Positions 25,709-34,125 of a DNA stretch of 64,000 nt are shown piece after piece (the first letter of the stretch is position 1; each line of letters starts with the position of its first letter). The stretch is taken from NCBI RefSeq assembly GCF_001665235.1, contig NZ_LZSC01000084.1, positions 38,825 through 102,824 of the forward strand, read 5' to 3'. Source of the DNA: Mycobacterium sp. 1100029.7. Lineage in GTDB: Bacteria; Actinomycetota; Actinomycetes; Mycobacteriales; Mycobacteriaceae. The notes beneath the pieces are model-generated. The model saw only the letters and a list, made by a program, of their open reading frames with translations. It was not told where the DNA came from and did not search any database. The translations under genes and the position numbers were made by a program.

Positions 25709-27459
25709 TGCGGCGACTCGTCGCCCTGCTGGCGGTGCTGCTCGCCGGCTGCGCGGGCGTGCCGAGCACGTCGGCGCCGCAAGCCATCGGCACCGTCGAG
25801 CGACCCGCGCCGTCGAATCTTCCCAAGCCCACCCCGGGCATGGATCCCGATGTGCTGCTACGCGAATTCCTCAAGGCCACAGCCGATCCGGCCAATAGGC
25901 ATCTGGCGGCGCGGCAGTTCCTCACCCAGTCGGCCTCCAACTCCTGGGACGACGCGGGTAGCGCACTGTTGATCGACCACGTGGTGTTCGTTGAAACCCG
26001 TGGCGCCGAACGGGTTTCGGCGACCATGCGGGCCGACATCCTGGGTTCGCTGTCCGACGTCGGCGTGTTCGAAACGGCCGAGGGAGTGTTGCCGGACCCG
26101 GGTCCGATCGAGCTCGTCAAAACCTCCGGCGGCTGGCGAATCGACAAGTTGCCCAACGGCGTCTTCCTGGACTGGCAGCAGTTCCAGGCGACCTACAAGC
26201 GCAACACGCTGTACTTCGCCGACCCGACCGGCAAGACGGTGGTGCCGGATCCGCGCTACGTCGCGGTCTCCGATCACGATCAGCTGGCCACCGAGCTGCT
26301 GTCCAAGATGCTGGCCGGCCCGCGGCCGGAGATGGCCCACACCGTGCGCAACCTGCTCGCCCCGCCGTTGCGGCTGCGCGGACCGGTGACTCGGGCCGAC
26401 GGCGGCAAGAACGGCGTCGGACGCGGTTACGGCGGCGCGCGCATCGATCTGCAGAAGCTGTCCACCACCGACCCGCATAGTAGGCAATTGCTTGCCGCAC
26501 AGATCATTTGGACGTTGGCGCGAGCCGATATCCGGGGCCCGTATGTGATCAACGCCGACGGCGCGCCACTGGACGACAGGTTCGCCGAGGGGTGGACCAC
26601 CTCCGACGTCGCGGCCACCGACCCGGGGGTGGCCGACGGCGCCGGCGCGGGGCTGCACGCCCTGGTGAACGGGTCGCTGGTCGGGCTGGACGGTCAGCAC
26701 TCCACCACGGTGCCCGGCGCCTTCGGCCGGATGGGCGACCAGACACTGGCCGCGCTGTCGCGCAGCGGCCGGCAGGTGGCGTCTGTGGTGACCTTGCACC
26801 GCGGCGCCCCGGACATGGCGGAGTCACTGTGGATCGGTGACCTCGGTGGCGAGGCGGTGCAATCGGCCGACGGTCACAGCCTGACCCGGCCCAGCTGGGC
26901 ACTGGATGACGCGGTCTGGGTGGTGGTCGACGGCAACAACGTGCTGCGCGCGATCCAGGAACCGGCGTCCGGGCAGCCCGCGCGGCTTCCGGTGGACTCC
27001 GGCGCGGTGTCGAGCAAGTTCCCCGGCCCGATCACCGACCTGCAACTGTCTCGCGACGGCACCCGGGCCACCCTGGTGATCGGCGGCGAGGTCATCCTCG
27101 CCGGCGTGGAACAGACCCAGGCGGGCCAATACGCGCTGACCTATCCGCGACGGTTGGGGTTCGGGCTGGGCAACACCGTGGTGTCGCTGTACTGGCGCAC
27201 CGGCGACGACATGGTGGTGACACGCAACGACGTCGCCCATCCGGTGTCGTATGTGAACCTCGACGGGGTGAATTCCGACGCCCCGGCCCACGGGCTGCAG
27301 ATCCCGCTGACCGCGATCGCGGCCAACCCGTCGACGGTCTACGTGGCCGCTCCGCAAGGCGTGCTGCAGTACTCGGCCTCCGCTGCGGAAAGCCAGCAGA
27401 CCTGGTCGGATGTGCCGGGTCTGATGCTCGGTGGCGCCGCCCCGGTGCTGCCGGGCTGA
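25705..27459 (+). CDS. lpqB: Lipoprotein LpqB, MtrAB accessory protein
   Basis: 584 residues; GTG 25705 or ATG 25708, overlapping the mtrB stop. The signal peptide ends in lipobox LLAG-C at about residues 14-18, so it is a membrane-anchored exported lipoprotein. A GerMN domain lies near 130-260 and a beta-propeller-like C-terminal part near 330-580. In mycobacteria LpqB interacts with the extracellular part of MtrB and modulates its activity. The third gene of the mtrA-mtrB-lpqB operon. Downstream gene order differs from M. tuberculosis. Confidence 0.94.
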   Translation: MMRRLVALLAVLLAGCAGVPSTSAPQAIGTVERPAPSNLPKPTPGMDPDVLLREFLKATADPANRHLAARQFLTQSASNSWDDAGSALLIDHVVFVETRGAERVSATMRADILGSLSDVGVFETAEGVLPDPGPIELVKTSGGWRIDKLPNGVFLDWQQFQATYKRNTLYFADPTGKTVVPDPRYVAVSDHDQLATELLSKMLAGPRPEMAHTVRNLLAPPLRLRGPVTRADGGKNGVGRGYGGARIDLQKLSTTDPHSRQLLAAQIIWTLARADIRGPYVINADGAPLDDRFAEGWTTSDVAATDPGVADGAGAGLHALVNGSLVGLDGQHSTTVPGAFGRMGDQTLAALSRSGRQVASVVTLHRGAPDMAESLWIGDLGGEAVQSADGHSLTRPSWALDDAVWVVVDGNNVLRAIQEPASGQPARLPVDSGAVSSKFPGPITDLQLSRDGTRATLVIGGEVILAGVEQTQAGQYALTYPRRLGFGLGNTVVSLYWRTGDDMVVTRNDVAHPVSYVNLDGVNSDAPAHGLQIPLTAIAANPSTVYVAAPQGVLQYSASAAESQQTWSDVPGLMLGGAAPVLPG

Positions 27460-27462
27460 CCG

Positions 27463-28428
27463 CTAGATCTTCGTCGCGATCTGCACGCCGACCTCGCCAC
27501 CGCTCAGAATGATCGGCTCGGCCGCGGGCCGCAGTCCCGCATCGCGCTGCCATCCCGCCGTCTCGCGCGCCGACCAGGGTCCGCAACGGCTGATCGCGCC
27601 TAGGTACAGCTCGTTGAGCGCTGCGAATTGACTTGTGCTGTCGCCTGTTTGGGGGGCTATGGGTTGGATCACCGCGAACACGCCGCGCGGCCGCAGCGCG
27701 CGCCCCAGTCGCCGGAACAACAACGCGTTGCCGGCAGCGCTGAAGTGATGGGAGCGATTGCACAGCAGCACCACGTCGTAGTTATCTTCCCCAAAGTCAT
27801 GGGCCAGCGCCTGCGCCTCCGGCGAGTCCAAGACCACCGAACGCAAGCTGGAATAACGCTGGCACAGCGCAACCGAGAATTGCCCGTGCGAGCCTCCGAT
27901 GTCGATCATGTCGGTAGCACCGCTGGGCACCGGAATGACCTGCGCGATCTCTCGTGCCGTCAGCGCGGCCTGTGCCCGCTCGAAGCGTTGGTAATTCGCC
28001 CACTGGGTGCCGGTCATGCTTTGCTGCAGCCCCAGGGGGACGCCGGTGCGCAGGTAATCCTCGACGTGGGTCATCAGCTCCCATTCGTCGAATGCGAAAA
28101 GCACCACGTCGACCATCGAGGAAGGGCTGTCTTTGAGTAGCCAGGTGCGAGCGTCCGGCGTCAACGCGTAACGGCCGTCGCGGTAGAGCAGATAGTCAGA
28201 CCCGGCCAGCACGACAAGTAGTTTTTGTGTTGCGGTCGCGTCAATTTGACATCGGCGGGCGATTTCGGTGGGTGTTGCGGCGCCGTCCCGCAACGACTCG
28301 AACACACCGAGTCTGGTCGCCGCCATGATCGCCCGCGCACGACCCAGCGCAAAGTGAGTTTCGAAGAATGGCAACGGTAGTTGTCGGGACGCCAGCGCCT
28401 TCCATTCCGTCGGGTCATCCGGAATCAT
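27463..28428 (-). CDS. SAM-dependent O-methyltransferase (DmpM/AcO-type)
   Basis: 321 residues from ATG 28428; the frame extends upstream but lacks a start with a good ribosome site. The N-terminal third is a winged-helix dimerisation domain (ATPTEIARRCQIDATATQKLLVVLAGSDYLLYRDGRYALTP) as in plant-type and polyketide O-methyltransferases. The SAM motif I is MIDIGGSHGQFSVALC, and DYDVVLLCNRSHHFS matches the post-II region. It ends only 4 bp from the lpqB stop and is divergent from an AraC regulator. The substrate is unknown. Not at this place in M. tuberculosis; first gene of the accessory cassette. Confidence 0.8.
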   Translation of the reverse strand: MIPDDPTEWKALASRQLPLPFFETHFALGRARAIMAATRLGVFESLRDGAATPTEIARRCQIDATATQKLLVVLAGSDYLLYRDGRYALTPDARTWLLKDSPSSMVDVVLFAFDEWELMTHVEDYLRTGVPLGLQQSMTGTQWANYQRFERAQAALTAREIAQVIPVPSGATDMIDIGGSHGQFSVALCQRYSSLRSVVLDSPEAQALAHDFGEDNYDVVLLCNRSHHFSAAGNALLFRRLGRALRPRGVFAVIQPIAPQTGDSTSQFAALNELYLGAISRCGPWSARETAGWQRDAGLRPAAEPIILSGGEVGVQIATKI

Positions 28429-28646
28429 GCCTAAGTGCACGTCAGGTAGGCCGTTCAATTCTGTTGGCAGCAATGTGTTTACACGTTGGTCTAGGCTTTG
28501 TTCGTACGACCCAACGGTAGACCGTAACGGGCCGGACGGCGACCCGGCTAGCCGAATTACGCAGGGGAATGGCCGAATCGCGCATCGCCGCCATCGCGGC
28601 GTGGCGGGGTTACAGCAAACGCCGTTAGCTTGTTGATGTGTGGGAG

Positions 28647-28677
28647 CCCAAAGCCCAAAAGGCACCCGCACTTTGGG
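28647..28677 (+). other. Inverted repeat in the 5' leader of the first AraC gene
   Basis: CCCAAAG (28647-28653) and CTTTGGG (28671-28677) can form a 7-bp stem with a 17-nt loop. Its right arm covers the first G residues of the ribosome site GGGAGGGAGG (28675-28684) of the downstream gene. It could modulate translation. This short stem is seen in sequence only; its function is speculative. Confidence 0.3.
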
Positions 28678-28691
28678 AGGGAGGCGACCGA

Positions 28692-29726
28692 GTGACGGAA
28701 CAACCGACAGCGGACGCTTCGGAGGCGCATAAGTGGATGCCGGCGAAGACGTTTGATCAGTTTGCCACGGTGTGTTGCGGCCGGGGGCACATGAATCTCC
28801 TGACCGACCCGGAGACGTTTTCGATGACGCGTCGGTTCGGTCGAATCGGTCCGGTGTCGCTGCAGGAAATCGCCGTTGGCGCCGACCTGTGGGTCGATGC
28901 CGGTGAGTCTTGTGGCACCTATCGCATCGTGGTGGGTCGTTCGGGACGGATCGACGGCACCTACCGGGGGAATTCGTTCGGAGTCGGGCCCGGTGTGGCC
29001 GCCATCTTCCCACCGGAGGGACGGTGCGTGGCGAGGTGGAGCGCGGGCAGCAAATTCATCTCGTTCAAGATGGACCGTTCCGCGGTCGACGACGCACTCA
29101 GCGATGCACTTGGCTGGCAGGTCATGTCACAGCCTGACTTCGCGCCGGTGCTGCCGTCTCACACCGCGCCGGCGCGAGCCTGGATCAACATGTTGGCGTT
29201 GTTCAAGGACCAGGTCTTTCACCCTGACAGCCTGCTCAATCAACCGCTGGTCGGGCTGCCCTACGTGGACAGCCTGGTGCGCGGATTTCTGCTGGCCGCC
29301 GACCATCCGCACCGGGAAGCGCTCTGCAAAGACGTGAGGCTGACCGCTCCTCGCGCGATTCGCTCCGCGATCGAAATCATCGAGGAGGAAGCACATCTGC
29401 CGTTGACGTTGACCTCGATCGCCAGTCGCTCCCACATCAGCGTCCGTACCCTGCAGCAGGGGTTTCAGCGGCACCTCGATACCTCACCGATGGCCTATCT
29501 GCGTGAGGTCCGGCTGCGGCGGGCACACCAGGCGCTGCTGAAGTCGGACCCGTCGACGGTGACCGTCGCCTCGGTCGCCTACCGCTGGGGCTTCACCAAT
29601 CTGGGCAGGTTCGCCGCGGCGCACGCCGCGCGCTACCGCGAAACTCCGACAGAGACACTGCGCCGCAGGACATTTCACCGACTCACCGTCGAGGAGCGGG
29701 CGCACATCAAGGCCGTTCGGCGATGA
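28692..29726 (+). CDS. AraC family regulator, first of a paralogous pair
   Basis: 344 residues from GTG 28692, preceded by a strong GGGAGGGAGG. The N-terminal ~180 residues form an AraC-binding-like beta-rich sensor. The C-terminal tandem helix-turn-helix contains LTLTSIASRSHISVRTLQQGFQRHLDTSPMAYLREVRLRRAHQALL and VASVAYRWGFTNLGRFAAAHAARYRETPTETLRR, a complete AraC signature. The next gene is a clear paralog with a 4-bp overlap, so the two proteins could form heterodimers or respond to related ligands. Likely regulates itself and the divergent methyltransferase. Confidence 0.87.
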   Translation: MTEQPTADASEAHKWMPAKTFDQFATVCCGRGHMNLLTDPETFSMTRRFGRIGPVSLQEIAVGADLWVDAGESCGTYRIVVGRSGRIDGTYRGNSFGVGPGVAAIFPPEGRCVARWSAGSKFISFKMDRSAVDDALSDALGWQVMSQPDFAPVLPSHTAPARAWINMLALFKDQVFHPDSLLNQPLVGLPYVDSLVRGFLLAADHPHREALCKDVRLTAPRAIRSAIEIIEEEAHLPLTLTSIASRSHISVRTLQQGFQRHLDTSPMAYLREVRLRRAHQALLKSDPSTVTVASVAYRWGFTNLGRFAAAHAARYRETPTETLRRRTFHRLTVEERAHIKAVRR

Positions 29727-30691
29727 GGGACTGGGTGCCGGTGCGGTCGTTGGGTGACTTCGCCGAGCTGCGCGACAGCCGACCGGTGTCAACCGCACAC
29801 TGGTGGCCCGAGATCAGGCCGATGGGGGAAGCCGGTTCGCTTTCCTTCATCCACCGGTTGCGACGACTCGGCCCGATCACCCTGTTGGAGTTGCATTTTC
29901 ACGACGACGTATGGATCGATGGCGGTGATCGGCGTCCGCACTATCACATCACCGTTCCCGTCGCCAAGTCTCCGTCCCCGGCCAATCGCAGCATGTCCCT
30001 GGTCGCGAAACCAGGCTCGGTCCTGGTGTATCGGCCGGAGGGACACGCGATCTCCAGCTACGTCGGCGGACTGCTGGTGATGATGATCGATCGCCACGCG
30101 GTCGAAGACGCACTGGCGGACGCGCTCGGGCGTTCCATCACTTCTCAGATCGACTGCAAGCCGATCATGGCGACCACCACGCAAGCGGTCCGTAACTGGA
30201 TCACCATGGTGTCGCTGTTCACCGAGCAGCTGTTCCAGGCCGGCAGCACCCTGCATCGACCGATGGTGGGTATGCCGTTCGTCGAGAGCCTGATTCACGG
30301 TCTGCTGTTGGCTGCCGAGCACCCATACCGCGCGGCTCTGGATGGCCAGGCACGCGAGCCCGGGCCGCGCGCGATCCGGGCGGCGATCGACATGATCGAA
30401 GCGGAAGCCGACCAGCCGCTCACGGTGTCGGTGCTGGCCGAACGCAGTTATGTCAGTGTCCGCTCGCTGCAGAAGGGATTTCGCGATCACCTCGGCGTCA
30501 CGCCGATGGGCTATCTGCGTGACGTCAGGTTGCGTCGCGCGCACCAGATGTTGCTGGAGTCCGACTCGTCGCGAGTCACGGTGGCCACGGTGGCCTCGAG
30601 GTGGGGCTTCACCAATGTCGGCAGGTTCGCGGCCGCGCACGCCGCCCGCTATCACGAATCGCCATCGAAAACGTTGCGGCGCAGTCGATAG
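29723..30691 (+). CDS. AraC family regulator, second of a paralogous pair
   Basis: 322 residues; ATG 29723 overlaps the upstream stop as ATGA, so it is translated with its neighbour. It is aligned with that neighbour along its whole length: FGRIGPVSLQEIAVGADLWVDAG versus LRRLGPITLLELHFHDDVWIDGG, and SHISVRTLQQGFQRHL versus SYVSVRSLQKGFRDHL. The C-terminal AraC domain (VATVASRWGFTNVGRFAAAHAARYHESPSKTLRR) is complete. This looks like a local gene duplication kept in operon order. Ligand and targets unknown. Confidence 0.87.
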   Translation: MRDWVPVRSLGDFAELRDSRPVSTAHWWPEIRPMGEAGSLSFIHRLRRLGPITLLELHFHDDVWIDGGDRRPHYHITVPVAKSPSPANRSMSLVAKPGSVLVYRPEGHAISSYVGGLLVMMIDRHAVEDALADALGRSITSQIDCKPIMATTTQAVRNWITMVSLFTEQLFQAGSTLHRPMVGMPFVESLIHGLLLAAEHPYRAALDGQAREPGPRAIRAAIDMIEAEADQPLTVSVLAERSYVSVRSLQKGFRDHLGVTPMGYLRDVRLRRAHQMLLESDSSRVTVATVASRWGFTNVGRFAAAHAARYHESPSKTLRRSR

Positions 30692-30778
30692 CGATGCTGC
30701 ACTTCCGGTACGCAAAGTGTCCAGCGTGTGACGCACGATGGCTAGTTGTTTTGCCAGCGCCCCAATAGCGTGGTTGGT

Positions 30779-31666
30779 ATGGCAAGTCCCGCCGCGATAG
30801 CGTTGACCCCCGTATTGTTGGTGGTCGCGTTGTTATGGTGGGAAACAACGAGTCCCATCGGTCTGACGCTGGACAAGCGGCGGCCCGACGAGGCCGTCAA
30901 AGACGAGGACGCGGTGGTCGCACCGCGAAGTCGGCCGGCGGCATCGCTGCCGGCGCGGAACCGGGTTCATCAGGCCCTGATCAGTTGCGGAATCTTCAGC
31001 AGGACAAGCCCCGGACTCGTCGCTGCGCTGTCCAAACAGTTGGTCCCCGAACGCTTCTGCGCCGGACGGCTAATGGGCACGGAAAGCGATCTCGACGGCT
31101 GCGTCTACGTGATCATCTCCGGGAAGGTCAAGGTCTCCTACCGGCGTCCCGACAGCGGTGAGGTCGTGCTGAAGCTGCTAGGCCCCTCGGAAATATTCGG
31201 AGCCATCACGCTTTTCGACCCCGGCCCGCAAGACATGATCATGACCGCTCTGACCGAGGTGGATGCGGTGCCGATTGCCCGCGATCAGCTGCTGTCGTGG
31301 ATGGCCGAGTGTCCGGAGGTGTGTGACCAGGTGCTGCGCCTGTTCGCACGCTGGGTCAAGGCGATGACGAACTCGCTGTTGGACCTCGCGTTCGCCGACG
31401 AGCAGGGCCGCATCGCGAGCCGACTGTTGTTGCTGAGGAAGCGATTCGGCCAGCAGGACGGAGATGTCGTGCGGATCGTGCACGACCTCACCTCCGAGGA
31501 ATTTTCTCATCTCGCCGGGGTCGATCCGGAGACGGTCGGCGCGACACTGCGTGCGTTCGAGGCCAGCGGCTGGATCCGGTTGGAGAAACACAGCATTGTC
31601 ATCGTCGACGGCTATGCCCTGAGTCAGGTACGGCAGGTAAGCACGGGGGGAGTGTGTGATGTTTGA
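30779..31666 (+). CDS. CRP/FNR-type regulator with a predicted N-terminal membrane segment
   Basis: 295 residues from ATG 30779. Residues 1-22 (MASPAAIALTPVLLVVALLW) look like one TM helix. A charged linker (about 30-60) precedes a cyclic nucleotide-binding-fold domain (about 70-190: CVYVIISGKVKVSYRRPDSGEVVLKLLGPSEIFGA) and a C-terminal winged helix (LTSEEFSHLAGVDPETVGATLRAFEASGWIRLEKHSIVIVD). The cAMP-binding Glu/Arg of CRP are not clear. A start inside the linker (for example GTG near 30913) would remove the membrane segment. Its 3' end overlaps the next gene by 11 bp. Confidence 0.75.
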   Translation: MASPAAIALTPVLLVVALLWWETTSPIGLTLDKRRPDEAVKDEDAVVAPRSRPAASLPARNRVHQALISCGIFSRTSPGLVAALSKQLVPERFCAGRLMGTESDLDGCVYVIISGKVKVSYRRPDSGEVVLKLLGPSEIFGAITLFDPGPQDMIMTALTEVDAVPIARDQLLSWMAECPEVCDQVLRLFARWVKAMTNSLLDLAFADEQGRIASRLLLLRKRFGQQDGDVVRIVHDLTSEEFSHLAGVDPETVGATLRAFEASGWIRLEKHSIVIVDGYALSQVRQVSTGGVCDV

Positions 31667-32681
31667 TCGATTCGCGCTGGGGGATTTGGGTGTTCGAGTC
31701 CTCGGCGCGCCGATGGCAGGTGGTCCGTCGACGCCGGCACTGGCCGCGGCGATATCCGACGCCGGCGGGTTGGGCTTTCTGGCGGGCGGCCTGCTCTCCG
31801 CCGAGGAGCTGGCCGACTCCATCCTCGCCGCCCGCAGATTGACCTCCGGGCCAATCGGGGTGAATCTGTTTGTGCCGCAAGCACCGGTGGCCACGATGGA
31901 CGAGCTGGGTGCCTTTGCCGCGGCCGTCGAGGACGAGGCCGAGCACTACGGCGTCGCGTTGGGTGAACCGCATGACGGAGGCGACGAGTGGGAAGCCAAG
32001 CTCGATGTGCTGTGCGACCTGCGCCCAGAGGTCGCGTCTTTCACGTTCGGCACGCCGAGCGAACCCGAGTACCGCCGGCTCAGTGATGCCGGCGTCCTCA
32101 CCCTGGCCACGGTCACCACCGTGCGAGAAGCGGTGATCGCCGTCAGCTTCGGTGCGGACGCGGTGGTCGCGCAGGGCCCCGATGCGGGTGGGCATCGAGC
32201 CACGTTCGATCCGCTGTCCGCGCCGCCCGGCGATTCACTCGACGACCTGGTGTCGGCGCTGGCCGCCTGCTTCGACTGTCCCGTCATCGCGGCGGGCGGA
32301 CTGGGGACCGCCGCAGACGTGCAACGGATGCGGGCGGCCGGGGCCGCCGCGGTGCAACTCGGGACGGCGTTCCTGCTCGCCGACGAAGCCGGCACCAACC
32401 CGGTGCACCGCGGTGCATTGCGCGATCCGCAGTTCACCAATACCGTTGTCACACGGGCGTTTACCGGTCGGTATGCGCGGGCGCTGCGCAACCAGTTCAT
32501 CGACAAGCACGACGCTCACGCGATCTGCGGATTCCCGCAGGTGGCGATGATCACCGGCCCCATCCAGGCGGCAGCGGTGAAATTGGGCGACCCGCATGGT
32601 GTCGGTATGTGGACCGGTGCGGCGTTCCGCAACGTCCGAACCGGCTCGGCGTCCGACATCGTCCGCGAATTGGTGGGCTGA
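31656..32681 (+). CDS. Nitronate monooxygenase (2-nitropropane dioxygenase family)
   Basis: 341 residues, GTG 31656 or ATG 31659, overlapping the regulator gene upstream. An FMN-binding TIM barrel: N-terminal VRVLGAPMAGGPSTPALAAAISDAGGLGFLAGG, the catalytic-base region QGPDAGGHRATF, and phosphate-binding VIAAGGLGTAADVQRMRAAGAAAVQLGTAFLLADEAG. It oxidises nitronates such as propionate 3-nitronate, or acts as a related flavin oxidoreductase. Coupled to a CRP-like regulator, which may control it. Confidence 0.87.
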   Translation: MMFDRFALGDLGVRVLGAPMAGGPSTPALAAAISDAGGLGFLAGGLLSAEELADSILAARRLTSGPIGVNLFVPQAPVATMDELGAFAAAVEDEAEHYGVALGEPHDGGDEWEAKLDVLCDLRPEVASFTFGTPSEPEYRRLSDAGVLTLATVTTVREAVIAVSFGADAVVAQGPDAGGHRATFDPLSAPPGDSLDDLVSALAACFDCPVIAAGGLGTAADVQRMRAAGAAAVQLGTAFLLADEAGTNPVHRGALRDPQFTNTVVTRAFTGRYARALRNQFIDKHDAHAICGFPQVAMITGPIQAAAVKLGDPHGVGMWTGAAFRNVRTGSASDIVRELVG

Positions 32682-32695
32682 ACGTCAGTGACTGG

Positions 32696-33517
32696 TCATG
32701 AGACGTGGCCGCCGACGTGCTCGCATTCCTCCCAGCCGGTGATCCGGTCCTGGTAGACGCTCTTGACGACCGGCAGCATCGTGGAGCCGAAAATGATTCG
32801 CAGCGGCGGTTTTTCGTCGTCGACGACGCTCAGCAGCGCCGCGGCGGTGCCCGTGGGATCACTCGGCTCGCCGAGAATCTCTGCCACGAACGCGTTGGCC
32901 TCGTCGTGGCGCTTGGCATAGGCCGGCAGCGCGGCGGCGTGTTTGGCCGACGACCCGGCCCAGTCGGTGGCGAAGAAGCCGGGTTCGACCAGGGTCACGT
33001 GCACGCCGAAGGGTTCGACTTCGAAAGCCAGGGCCTCGCTGAATGCTTCCAACGCGAATTTGGAAGCGCAGTACAGGCCCACATTCGGACCACTGAAGAG
33101 CCCGCCGGTAGACGAGATTTGGACGATGTGCCCGCTGCCCTGCGCGCGCAGCAACGGCAACGAGGCCTGCGTTATCCAGATGGCGCCGAACACATTGGTG
33201 TCGATCTGGTCGCGGACTTCGTGTTCGGAAAGCTCCTCGATGAAGCCGAACTGTCCGTAGCCGGCGTTGTTGACCACGACGTCGAGCCGCCCGAAGTGCG
33301 AATGTGCTTGCGCCACAGCAGCGAAGCCAGCCTCGCGATCGGTGACATCAAGTTGCAAGGCCAAGAACGCGTCGCCGAACCGGTGCTGGAGTTCGGCCAA
33401 CGTCGACACGTCCCGGGCGGTACCGGCAACTCGATCACCCCGCTCCAACGCGGCCGACGCCCACAACCGGCCGAAGCCTCGCGAAACCCCGGTAATAAAC
33501 CATACTTTCGATGCCAT
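32696..33517 (-). CDS. Short-chain dehydrogenase/reductase
   Basis: 273 residues from ATG 33517 (GGAGGA about 8 nt upstream); 17 residues of open frame upstream were dropped. A classical SDR: TGVSRGFG (cofactor loop, TGxxxGxG), NNAGYGQFG (NNAG), catalytic Ser in ISSTGG and YCASK (YxxxK), PGFFATDW. Asp/Arg pattern TARDVSTLAEL suggests NADP preference. It is convergent with the monooxygenase gene and divergent from a MarR regulator with a 119-bp shared promoter region. Substrate unknown. Confidence 0.88.
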   Translation of the reverse strand: MASKVWFITGVSRGFGRLWASAALERGDRVAGTARDVSTLAELQHRFGDAFLALQLDVTDREAGFAAVAQAHSHFGRLDVVVNNAGYGQFGFIEELSEHEVRDQIDTNVFGAIWITQASLPLLRAQGSGHIVQISSTGGLFSGPNVGLYCASKFALEAFSEALAFEVEPFGVHVTLVEPGFFATDWAGSSAKHAAALPAYAKRHDEANAFVAEILGEPSDPTGTAAALLSVVDDEKPPLRIIFGSTMLPVVKSVYQDRITGWEECEHVGGHVS

Positions 33518-33565
33518 GCCCCGTCCTCCACCACTTTTGCAAAACGTCGGCTGAAATAACTTGTG

Positions 33566-33588
33566 CACTAGTTACCGGTGTACCAGTG
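33566..33588. promoter_or_regulatory. Imperfect palindrome between SDR and marR genes
   Basis: CACTaGTtaccggtgtAcCAGTG: outer arms CACT (33566-33569) and AGTG (33585-33588) with partial symmetry inside. It lies in the divergent gap where a MarR-family operator is expected, close to the SDR start. The match is by eye and imperfect. Confidence 0.35.
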
Positions 33589-33636
33589 AATAGCACACGA
33601 TGCAATCGAGAGCATTTTTGACTAGACTGAGCGGCT

Positions 33637-34086
33637 GTGAACGCCACTTCCGCTCCGCAGACCGACCAGGTCAGGCTCGACGAGATGGTGTGCTTCGCGT
33701 TGCATGCGGCGTCGCGGGCCGTGACTGCCGCCTACCGGCCACTGCTCACGCCGCTCGGGTTGACCTACCCGCAATTCTTGGTGTTGTCGGCGTTATGGGA
33801 ACGCGACGACCGCACCGTCGGCGAACTCGTCGAACTGCTGCAGCTGGACTACGGGACGATGACGCCGCTGTTGAAGCGGCTGGAAAAACGCGGCCTGGTT
33901 CGGCGGACCCGTAGTCCCGACGACGAGCGCAGCGTCATCGTAGGCCTGACCGATGAAGGCCACGGACTGCGTGTCCGCGCCGCCGGCAGCTATGCGGCCA
34001 TCAGCGACAAATTCGACATCACCCCTAAAGGCGCCCGGTCGGCCCTCAAGCTGCTGCACTCCATCATCGCCAAGGCCGGCGAGTAA
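33637..34086 (+). CDS. MarR family regulator, OhrR-like
   Basis: 149 residues from GTG 33637. The winged helix TVGELVELLQLDYGTMTPLLKRLEKRGLVRRTRSPDDERSVIVGLTDEG is complete. The N-terminus MVCFALHAASRAVTAAYRPLL places a Cys at residue 19 in the position used by OhrR peroxide sensors, and LGLTYPQFLVLSALWE fits the same subgroup. There is no ohr gene here; the divergent SDR is the most obvious target. TAGACT 8 bp before the GTG could be the -10 of a leaderless message. Confidence 0.87.
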   Translation: MNATSAPQTDQVRLDEMVCFALHAASRAVTAAYRPLLTPLGLTYPQFLVLSALWERDDRTVGELVELLQLDYGTMTPLLKRLEKRGLVRRTRSPDDERSVIVGLTDEGHGLRVRAAGSYAAISDKFDITPKGARSALKLLHSIIAKAGE

Positions 34087-34125
34087 CAGCGCACAGTTGT
34101 CACCCCCGGCGGTGACACTGGCGCC

